40,822 bases of DNA, from contig JAGBRL010000089.1 of assembly GCA_017632345.1 (NCBI GenBank), forward strand, positions 1 through 40,822, in the 5' to 3' direction. The stretch is from Paludibacteraceae bacterium (lineage in GTDB: Bacteria > Bacteroidota > Bacteroidia > Bacteroidales > Paludibacteraceae). Both the position numbers and the translations under genes were made by a program. How positions within the stretch are numbered: position 1 is the stretch's first letter; every line of letters begins with the position of its first letter. A model generated the notes under the pieces. The model had not been told where the DNA came from, ran no database searches, and was given only the letters and a program-made list of their open reading frames with translations. Below, one piece after another: positions 34,644-40,822 of this stretch.

Positions 34644-35669
34644 ATGAACAGAACAGAAATATCTTCTCTTGGCGAATTTGGCCTTATCAAACATCTTACT
34701 AAAGATTTTGAGAAAAAGAACAGCTCAACTGTCTTAGGTGTTGGAGACGATGCCGCTATTATGGATTATAAAGAGAAACAGGTGCTGGTGACAACAGACC
34801 TGCTGCTCGAAGGGATACATTTTGACCTTGTTTATGTGCCTCTGATGCACCTCGGATATAAATCTGCAGTCGTGAATTTCTCGGACATATATGCAATGAA
34901 CGGCTTCCCGAAACAGATTACTGTGTCGCTTGGCGTGTCTAAAAGATTTTCGGTAGAAGATATTGAGGAACTTTACGCCGGCATTAAACTTGCTTGCGAC
35001 AAATACGGTGTTGATCTTGTTGGCGGCGACACGTCTGCATCGGCTACTGGCCTGACCATCAGTATCACTTGCATAGGCGAGGGTGAAAAAGGCAAAATTT
35101 CACAGAGAAGCGGCGCTAAAAACACAGACCTGATCTGTGTGTCTGGCGACCTCGGAGCGGCTTACATGGGGTTGCTGCTGCTTGAGCGTGAGAAGAAGGT
35201 GTTCAGCGGCGACGAATCTGCTCAGCCTGATTTTGCGGGTAAAGAGTATCTTATAGAGCGGCAGCTGAAACCTGAAGCAAGAAAGGACATTGTGGAGTCT
35301 CTTGCGCGCATCAATGTGGTGCCGACATCTATGATGGATATTTCGGACGGACTGTCTTCCGAACTGCTTCATATCTGCAAACAGAGCAAGGTGGGCTGCC
35401 GTGTTTACGAAGACCGAATTCCGATAGACTACCAGACCGCCGTGATGGCTGAAGAGTTTAATATGAACCTGACAACGGCGGCTCTGAACGGCGGCGAGGA
35501 TTATGAACTGCTCTTCACCGTGCCTTTGGAGATGAACGACGTGTTCCAAAATTTGCCGGGCATAAAGGTTATAGGCCACATAACTGACGAGTCCCTCGGC
35601 AGCTGCATCATAACCAGAGATGGTCAGGAGATTGAACTGAAAGCTCAAGGATGGAACTCTCTGAAATAA
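34644..35669 (+). CDS. thiL: Thiamine-monophosphate kinase
   Basis: A 341-residue enzyme that makes the active cofactor thiamine diphosphate from thiamine monophosphate. Motifs of the PurM-like ATP-binding fold: GVGDDAA (32-38), TTDLLLEGIHF, VNFSDIYAMNG, VGGDTSAS and MMDISDGLSSEL, followed by NGGEDYELLF. The length is normal. No TPP riboswitch fits in the 42-base gap upstream, so it is probably read through from rel-ispG. A strong terminator follows. Confidence 0.95.
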   Translation: MNRTEISSLGEFGLIKHLTKDFEKKNSSTVLGVGDDAAIMDYKEKQVLVTTDLLLEGIHFDLVYVPLMHLGYKSAVVNFSDIYAMNGFPKQITVSLGVSKRFSVEDIEELYAGIKLACDKYGVDLVGGDTSASATGLTISITCIGEGEKGKISQRSGAKNTDLICVSGDLGAAYMGLLLLEREKKVFSGDESAQPDFAGKEYLIERQLKPEARKDIVESLARINVVPTSMMDISDGLSSELLHICKQSKVGCRVYEDRIPIDYQTAVMAEEFNMNLTTAALNGGEDYELLFTVPLEMNDVFQNLPGIKVIGHITDESLGSCIITRDGQEIELKAQGWNSLK

Positions 35670-35724
35670 TGGTCTGAGAGACGCAAATGGCACGTAATGT
35701 GAAACAAAGTGCAAAAAACATAAC

Positions 35725-35769
35725 AATTTCCTCCTCCGTACAGAAACATTTTGTAGGGAGGAGGATTTT
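35725..35769 (+). terminator. Terminator of the rel-ispG-thiL operon
   Basis: The stem CCTCCTCC/GGAGGAGG (35730-35737 with 35757-35764) is extended by an inner TACA/TGTA pair and followed by ATTTTAA. Confidence 0.8.
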
Positions 35770-35777
35770 AAGTTGAA

Positions 35778-35881
35778 TCTCACTCAGTCACGATGTTTGC
35801 ATCGCTCCATCGCGAAAATAATCAGCCTAAGTAAAATGCTCTTCAAAATCTTCTTAACCTAATTCATAAAGGTCGCCTGCA
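35778..35881 (-). repeat. Dispersed intergenic repeat, copy R5
   Basis: CACTCAGTCACGAT, ATCGCTCC, ATAATCAGCCTAAGTAAAA and GCTCTTCAAAATC match the reverse complement of 17169-17240 almost base for base. A tail resembling the end box (AATTCATAAAGGTCGCCTGC, 35861-35880) follows in the forward sense, 158 bp before the acyltransferase start. The rest of the gap (35882-36037) is AT-rich without a gene. Confidence 0.55.
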
Positions 35882-36037
35882 GAAATCTTCTTGAATGATA
35901 GACTGGCAGAAAAAATAAACAGCACTTCTCCTAAAGACTTGTTTGTTGCCTCTATATGCAATAACTTTTATCCGTATTTATTTTGCAAAAATCCAACTAT
36001 TTGCAGACCTTTGCAAAGTTGTTAAAAAAGAAAATGG

Positions 36038-37357
36038 ATGGCAAAGATGTATAAGGTGGGATTGTATTACAAAATCCTGCGTGTTTACACAAATTATATC
36101 TTTAAGAAGTGGTTTTCTTCAGTAGAGATTAACGGGTTGGGCTATGTGCCGGACAAGGGTTCCGTCATTTTTGCTCCGAATCATCAAAACGCTCTTATGG
36201 ACGCTATGGCGCTTCTTGTTTCGTCTCCAAGTCCGGTGGTTTTCCTTGCTCGTGCGGATCTGTTTAAACGTAAGGTGATAAACTTCCTTTTGCGTTCTAT
36301 AAAAATCATGCCGGCTTACAGAATGCGAGACGGTATCCAGAATCTGAAAAAGAACGATGCGTCGTTCGACAGCGCGGTGGAGGTGCTTCTGCATGACCAT
36401 TTTTTTTGTCTGATGCCAGAGGGCGGACAGGACGTTTACAGACGGTTGAGGCCGCTGGTGAAGGGGATGTTCCGAATTGCGTTTGCTGCTCAGGAGAAAC
36501 TGCCGGAAGGGGAGTCTGTGCTGATTGTGCCGACTGGTATCGATTACGGGAATTATGACCGCAGCGGACATCATTTTGTGGTGAGCTTCGGGAAGCCTAT
36601 TCGCGTGTCTAACTATTTCGAAAGTTTCAAGGAGAATGCTCCGGTGGCTCAGAACATGTTGCGTGACGACCTTGCCGCGCGGATGTCAGACCTGATGCTC
36701 GACATAAGGTCGCAAAAGTATTACGACGCTTTTTATGTGGCGGCGCATTTGGGCTGCGTAGATCTTTTGAATGAGACTGACCGTGATTGTTATGATTTTA
36801 ACGAGACTAACCTTCTTGCGATGAGGCAGCTGATTGTGAAGGATTTGCAAAAGCTGGAGGAGACCGAGCCAGACAAGTTGGTTCAGTTTGCCGCTGATTG
36901 TGCAGAATGGAAAAGAAGACATGAAAATGTGGAGTATGCGGCTCGCATGAAGATGTATGGCTGTCGCCTTGATTCTGATGTGATTCGCAGCACCCTTTAT
37001 TTGATTGTTACGCTGCCTCTGTTCTTGTGTAGCTTGATACTTAACGGAATACCGTATGCTATTGTCAAACTGATGTCTTTGAAGACGAAGAACACAGGGT
37101 TTGAAGCGTCTGTCGCGTTTGGCTTGTCGGCGGTGTTGTTCCCATTGTTTTATATTGGCTATGCTTTGGCCTTCGTGCCTATGCTGGACGGCTGGCTGCT
37201 CAAATTTTGTTTCGTGCTGCTGTTGCCGCTGTCGTTCTTCTTTATGCAGCGGTTTAGGTATCGTTTCAGATATGTTAAAGAGCGTTTGAAAAATGTGTTT
37301 GTTAAGGATGAACTGGCAGATAAGATAAGACAATTTGTGAGAAACTGCAGAGGTTGA
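36038..37357 (+). CDS. Membrane lysophospholipid acyltransferase-like protein (PlsC superfamily)
   Basis: A 439-residue protein with an N-terminal acyltransferase domain and a C-terminal membrane region. Motif I is N48-H49...D55 (APNHQNALMDAM), with five rather than four residues between His and Asp, as in the group of long glycerolipid acyltransferases common in Bacteroidota. Motif III is PEGG (127-130) followed by RRLRPLVKG. Three hydrophobic segments lie at about 318-340, 352-378 and 380-398. It probably acylates a lysophospholipid or glycerolipid; the substrate is unknown. Start is ATG 36038; ATG 36047 is also possible. It ends shortly before a terminator. Confidence 0.87.
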   Translation: MAKMYKVGLYYKILRVYTNYIFKKWFSSVEINGLGYVPDKGSVIFAPNHQNALMDAMALLVSSPSPVVFLARADLFKRKVINFLLRSIKIMPAYRMRDGIQNLKKNDASFDSAVEVLLHDHFFCLMPEGGQDVYRRLRPLVKGMFRIAFAAQEKLPEGESVLIVPTGIDYGNYDRSGHHFVVSFGKPIRVSNYFESFKENAPVAQNMLRDDLAARMSDLMLDIRSQKYYDAFYVAAHLGCVDLLNETDRDCYDFNETNLLAMRQLIVKDLQKLEETEPDKLVQFAADCAEWKRRHENVEYAARMKMYGCRLDSDVIRSTLYLIVTLPLFLCSLILNGIPYAIVKLMSLKTKNTGFEASVAFGLSAVLFPLFYIGYALAFVPMLDGWLLKFCFVLLLPLSFFFMQRFRYRFRYVKERLKNVFVKDELADKIRQFVRNCRG

Positions 37358-37378
37358 TGGCGCGTATTGCCGGACTTT

Positions 37379-37407
37379 GCGGGCTGATGGCAAGGCTCGC
37401 TTTTTTT
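37379..37407 (+). terminator. Terminator of the acyltransferase gene
   Basis: The 6-bp stem GCGGGC/GCTCGC (37379-37384 with 37395-37400, one G-T pair) is followed by seven T residues. Confidence 0.6.
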
Positions 37408-37426
37408 AACAAGATTCGCGCTCTGT

Positions 37427-37457
37427 TTTGCAGTCTGCTTTTTTTTCTATAAATTGC
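37427..37457 (+). promoter_or_regulatory. Candidate ruvB promoter
   Basis: TTTG (37427-37430), a 19-nt spacer and TAAATTGC (37450-37457). The -7 box has two mismatches. Confidence 0.35.
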
Positions 37458-37486
37458 CGTGTTTTTTAATGATTATATATTGATTG

Positions 37487-38515
37487 ATGGAAGATTTCGA
37501 TATAAGAGACTCTGCTTCTGACAGGGAGAGGGATTTTGAGAATGCGTTGCGTCCGCTTTCTTTTGATGATTTTTCCGGACAAGGAAAGATTATTGAAAAC
37601 TTGAAGGTTTTTGTTGCTGCGGCAAAGATGCGCGGAGAGCCTCTGGACCATGTGCTTTTTCATGGCCCGCCGGGGCTTGGCAAAACCACTCTTTCTAATA
37701 TCATAGCCAATGAACTTGGCGTCGGTTTCAAGCTGACGTCCGGACCGGTGCTGGACAAGCCGGGCGATTTGGCAGGGCTGCTCACTAACCTTGATGATAA
37801 TGATGTGCTTTTCATTGACGAGATTCACCGTCTGAGCCCGGTGGTGGAGGAGTATCTCTACTCGGCTATGGAGGATTATCGTATAGACATAATGCTTGAC
37901 AAAGGTCCTAATGCACGCTCTATTCAGATTGACCTTAACCCGTTCACGCTGGTGGGCGCCACGACAAGAAGCGGTTTGCTAACAAGTCCGCTGCGCGCCA
38001 GATTCGGAATAAACTGTCATCTTGAGTATTATGATGTGGAGGTGCTGACCTCTATTGTGCAGCGCTCTTCGGCATTGCTGAATACGCCTTGCAGCAGAGA
38101 AGCGGCTACAGACATCGCCCGCAGAAGCCGCGGAACACCGCGTATCGCGAACGCTTTGCTGAGACGTGTCAGAGATTTTGCGCAGGTGAAGGGTAATGGA
38201 AAGATTGACACGGAAATATCCCGTTTCGCGCTTGAGGCTCTGAATATTGACAAGTACGGGCTTGACGAGATTGACAATAAGCTGCTTAACTTGATGATTG
38301 ACAAGTTTGGCGGTGGTCCGGTGGGGCTTACTACCATTGCGACGGCTTTAGGTGAAGACGCCGGAACTATCGAGGATGTTTATGAACCGTTCCTTATAAA
38401 AGAGGGCTTCTTGAAAAGAACGCCGCGCGGTCGTGAAGTGACGGAACTGGCTTATAGGCATTTAGGAAAATTGAAGTTTAACAGATCGAAATCGTTGTTT
38501 GACGATGTTGAATAA
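37487..38515 (+). CDS. ruvB: Holliday junction branch-migration ATPase RuvB
   Basis: A 342-residue AAA+ motor that drives Holliday junction movement with RuvA. Walker A GPPGLGKT (60-67), Walker B LFIDEIH (108-114) with RLSP, the sensor [18 protein letters not shown] and the C-terminal winged-helix [16 protein letters not shown] are all present. The start is ATG 37487; an in-frame TTG precedes it. The length is typical. ruvA and ruvC are not in the window. menG follows 23 bases later and is probably co-transcribed. Confidence 0.97.
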   Translation: MEDFDIRDSASDRERDFENALRPLSFDDFSGQGKIIENLKVFVAAAKMRGEPLDHVLFHGPPGLGKTTLSNIIANELGVGFKLTSGPVLDKPGDLAGLLTNLDDNDVLFIDEIHRLSPVVEEYLYSAMEDYRIDIMLDKGPNARSIQIDLNPFTLVGATTRSGLLTSPLRARFGINCHLEYYDVEVLTSIVQRSSALLNTPCSREAATDIARRSRGTPRIANALLRRVRDFAQVKGNGKIDTEISRFALEALNIDKYGLDEIDNKLLNLMIDKFGGGPVGLTTIATALGEDAGTIEDVYEPFLIKEGFLKRTPRGREVTELAYRHLGKLKFNRSKSLFDDVE

Positions 38516-38538
38516 TTTGGCGTGAGCTTATTTTTTTT

Positions 38539-39279
38539 ATGGCAGATTATAAATGTGAGAATGTGAAGCCCTATGACGAGTCTAAGGGCAAGAAAGAGCA
38601 GGTGGAACAGATGTTCGACGCTATTGCGGATAATTATGACCCGATGAACAGGCTTATGTCGCTCGGAAATGACAAAGCTTGGCGTAGAGAGGCTATTGAT
38701 AGCCTGAAGGGGGTCGCTCCGAAACGTATATTAGACGTGGCGACTGGCACGGGCGACCTCGCGATTATGGCTAATGAACGGCTCAGACCTGACTCTGTCG
38801 TGGGTATTGATATTTCTGAAGGTATGCTTAATGTGGGCAGAAAAAAGATTGCTGACATGGGGCTTGACGGTGTGATTGAACTGAGGGTGGGCGACTCTAC
38901 GGCTCTTGAGTTTGCCGATGGCTCGTTCGACGCTGTTACCGTGGCGTTTGGTGTGCGTAACTTTGAGAGCCTTGCAAAAGGCTTGTCTGAAATGTGCCGT
39001 GTGTTGCGTCCGGGCGGTGTGGCGGCTATTCTCGAACTTTCAGAACCGTCTAACTGGTTCTTCAAGTTGGGCTATAAATTTTATACTAAAGTGGTGATTC
39101 CGGTATTTGCCAAACTTTTGTCTAAGGATACGCAGGCTTATGTGTATCTGCCTCAGTCTATAGAGGCTTTTCCGCAAGGCGAGGAGATGAAGGCTTTGCT
39201 TAAAGATTGCGGCTTCTCCGATGTGAAGGTTCGGACGTTTACCTTTGGCACTTGCTCATTTTATTATGCGAAAAAGTAG
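38539..39279 (+). CDS. menG: Demethylmenaquinone methyltransferase
   Basis: A 246-residue SAM-dependent enzyme of the UbiE/MenG family that performs the last methylation in menaquinone synthesis. It shows FDAIADNYDPMNRLMSLG, motif I DVATGTGD (66-73), DISEGML, FGVRNF and the C-terminal TFGTCSFYYA. The length is normal. Menaquinone rather than ubiquinone is assumed because Bacteroidota use menaquinone. The gene is 23 bases downstream of ruvB. Confidence 0.95.
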   Translation: MADYKCENVKPYDESKGKKEQVEQMFDAIADNYDPMNRLMSLGNDKAWRREAIDSLKGVAPKRILDVATGTGDLAIMANERLRPDSVVGIDISEGMLNVGRKKIADMGLDGVIELRVGDSTALEFADGSFDAVTVAFGVRNFESLAKGLSEMCRVLRPGGVAAILELSEPSNWFFKLGYKFYTKVVIPVFAKLLSKDTQAYVYLPQSIEAFPQGEEMKALLKDCGFSDVKVRTFTFGTCSFYYAKK

Positions 39280-39387
39280 AGGCTTTTTGTGTTTGGTGAA
39301 ATTTAAACGAAAGACAGCAAAATACTCCTTATCGAGCATTGTCTACGATAATTCAAATTATACATTATAAAATAAAAATTAATAAAG

Positions 39388-39843
39388 ATGAATTTAAAAA
39401 AGATTAGACGTCTGATTATTGTTTTTTTTGTTACTGCAACTCTATATGGTTGCTTAAGTTCTAACGAAAAGTGTATTAGCAGTTTCGATGAGGCTGTTGG
39501 AACATACGTGGCACAATACTTACTACCACCGGCAGATCCCGACGACGAATGTCATGTTGATCTTCATAGGGATAGTTCTTATACAGCCTTTCTCGTACGA
39601 GGGAAAGATACTTTGCAGACACATTCGGGAACATGGAGTGTTTCGCCAGGTAATTATCAATATAAAAACGTTGCCCTAACTATAGATTTGAATAATTTTT
39701 GTGTGCTGGGTCTTGAAGATTGTAACGGGGGAATAGGTTTTTCTTATGTGGGTCCTATGGGCTGCAATGGATTTAAATTTATAACAAGAAAAAATCAGTA
39801 CGAAGTGTTTTTTGAAAAAGTTCAGTCTCTTTCTAATGATTAG
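39388..39843 (+). CDS. Small lipoprotein of unknown function
   Basis: A 151-residue protein with a basic start, hydrophobic stretch and lipobox LYGC (lipidated Cys22). The mature part holds eight further cysteines or so close to FCVLGLEDCNGG and ECHVD, and short beta-like strands (AVGTYVAQYLLP, HSGTWSVSPGNYQ), reading like a small lipocalin-type or repeat-strand domain; no family was recognised. Codon use is AT-richer than in its neighbours, suggesting acquisition by transfer. Its stop codon overlaps the start of the next, apparently frameshifted gene by 8 nt. Confidence 0.75.
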   Translation: MNLKKIRRLIIVFFVTATLYGCLSSNEKCISSFDEAVGTYVAQYLLPPADPDDECHVDLHRDSSYTAFLVRGKDTLQTHSGTWSVSPGNYQYKNVALTIDLNNFCVLGLEDCNGGIGFSYVGPMGCNGFKFITRKNQYEVFFEKVQSLSND

Positions 39844-40457
39844 AATAAATAAGAGATTTAGGATTGGAAAGAGTGTGCGTTTATTTGATGGGGATGATTA
39901 TCGTTTGTCGCATGAAAACAAGGGAAAAGGGTTCCTGTTTGAGGTCAAGACAGATGAAAGATTATTTCTAAAAGTAAAAAGTTTTCTGTCGAACAAAAGT
40001 GAAGATGTAATGATGTTCACTTCAAACAGAGAAAAGAAATACATTTTTTCATCCCAAAACCTGCGAGTTCCTATGGCAATACACAGAGGAGGCAGAGGAT
40101 TTGAAAATCAACTGGCTGTGTATTCCGGTGGTGGATAATGTGGTGGTTATAATAAGTAAATATGGTGCTAGGCCTAAAAAAATACAGGGCTTCAACATCC
40201 GTATTGGGAGACAAATATGGATAATCCAATCAGAAGCAAAATATGGAACAGACACGTTCCATGTGGGCGAGGATAATATGCTTTATGGATATAGAGGTTA
40301 TGTGGTGTCGCTAGGGATTGGAATAACAAAACTTAATCCCTTTACAGGAGAATTGGATGTGTCTCTTAGTCAGCCACTAGAAATCAAAAAGAACGTTACC
40401 ATAGGAGTTCCAGTTGTTACAGATGATAAGATCTTTGTCTATATATCAGTGAGTTGA
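39836..40457 (+). pseudogene. Frameshifted gene, possibly beta-propeller-like
   Basis: Two reading frames join into one likely protein. The first starts at ATG 39836 (MIRINKRFRI) and ends at 40138; the second is open from about 40101 to 40457 with no good start of its own. The shift falls near 40120-40140 in GGTGGTGGATAATG. In the second frame, QGFNIRIGRQIWIIQSE followed by DNMLYGYRGYVVSL resembles a PQQ-type propeller blade, and TKLNPFTGELD resembles another. The function is unknown. It overlaps the lipoprotein gene by 8 nt, so the two were probably coupled. The break may be real decay or an error in the sequence. Confidence 0.55.
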
Positions 40458-40542
40458 ACGAATTGAGGAGTATGAGTTGTAATATATATGGGAATCTTGA
40501 ATACTCACGTTAATGGTATGTGTATTATTGGCAGAATTTCCC

Positions 40543-40550
40543 TATCTTTG
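40543..40550 (+). promoter_or_regulatory. Candidate -7 box of the AAA-ATPase-like gene
   Basis: TATCTTTG is a perfect -7 match, 23 nt before ATG 40574. No TTTG is present at the expected -33 distance. Confidence 0.5.
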
Positions 40551-40573
40551 TAAAAACTAAAAAAGCAGAAATT

Positions 40574-40822
40574 ATGGGCTTATATCTGAATCCGAATGCG
40601 GATGCGTTCATGGAAGACAAAGGAACAAGGATTTACGTTGATAAATCTTTGTTGATTAGGGAACTGAACTCTATAGTCAGTACCAAGGAGGATTTTGTCT
40701 GCCTCTCTCGTCCTCGCCGCTTTGGAAAGAGCATGGCGGGCAACATGATTTCTGCCTATTACTCAAAGGGCTGCGACACACGCGAGGTCTTCAGCCAGAT
40801 GAAACTCGGTCAAGAGCCATGC
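40574..40822 (+). CDS. AAA-ATPase-like protein, probably with C-terminal PD-(D/E)XK nuclease domain (partial, runs off window)
   Basis: The first 83 codons of a gene, open to the window edge. The start MGLYLNPNADAFMEDKG, the stretch FVCLSRPRRFGKSM (a P-loop variant at about 44-57) and DKSLLIRELN are characteristic of the large Bacteroidota family that couples an AAA-ATPase-like domain to a PD-(D/E)XK nuclease-like domain. Genomes often carry many copies. Its role is not established. Only the N-terminus is visible, so the nuclease domain is assumed from the family. Confidence 0.85.
   Translation, partial: MGLYLNPNADAFMEDKGTRIYVDKSLLIRELNSIVSTKEDFVCLSRPRRFGKSMAGNMISAYYSKGCDTREVFSQMKLGQEPC

Noticed and set aside
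1..40822. tRNA, rRNA, CRISPR array or prophage
   Set aside because: No cloverleaf, rRNA-like stretch, regularly spaced repeat array or phage gene was recognised on reading both strands; a covariance-model scan was not possible here.

Overview
The window reads as a Bacteroidales (phylum Bacteroidota) chromosome fragment of ordinary housekeeping content with small accessory patches. Three lines point there: the gene set (PorW/SprE-type type IX secretion lipoprotein, long three-domain IspG, MenG for menaquinone, zinc-free L31, LpxK, PIF1-like helicase with RecQ-type C-terminus); intergenic promoters that match the Bacteroides pattern TTTG, 19-21 nt, TAnnTTTG; and a near absence of Shine-Dalgarno sequences (one clear exception, before the peptidyl-prolyl isomerase).

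Layout. 1-128 looks like a miniature or deleted insertion element with 9-bp inverted ends. 263-2353 (-) encodes a secreted HExxH metalloprotease-like protein with a probable type IX sorting tail. Then follow clpB (+), a secreted cyclophilin (-) divergent from the L31 gene (+), nadK (+) and the large PorW/SprE-like lipoprotein (+). 11.9-17.1 kb holds two membrane SPFH systems, an NfeD-slipin pair and a small-membrane-protein/prohibitin-like pair, with argS between them. 17.6-19.5 kb is an lpxK-purine nucleoside phosphorylase operon with overlapping genes. An AraC-type regulator and a GH26 mannanase-like lipoprotein come next. 22.3-25.5 kb is a helicase-methyltransferase pair joined by an ATGA overlap, facing two tandem paralogous PAS/LuxR-type regulators on the other strand.

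A 950-base stretch without protein genes (27175-28125) follows. It contains a dispersed repeat copy and a candidate small RNA that ends in a strong terminator shared with dnaG (-). From 30.5 kb onward a + strand block carries rel (ppGpp synthetase/hydrolase), ispG, thiL, a membrane acyltransferase, ruvB and menG. The last 1.4 kb is more AT-rich and accessory in character: a small lipoprotein, an apparently frameshifted gene, and the start of an AAA-ATPase-like/PD-(D/E)XK-type gene cut by the window edge.

The least expected signal is a mosaic intergenic repeat family, with six to eight copies of about 70-170 bp. Several copies end in a conserved box about 155-180 bp upstream of a start codon, close to promoter-like sequences. 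No tRNA, rRNA, CRISPR array or prophage was seen. All family assignments are from reading the sequence; no database search was run.
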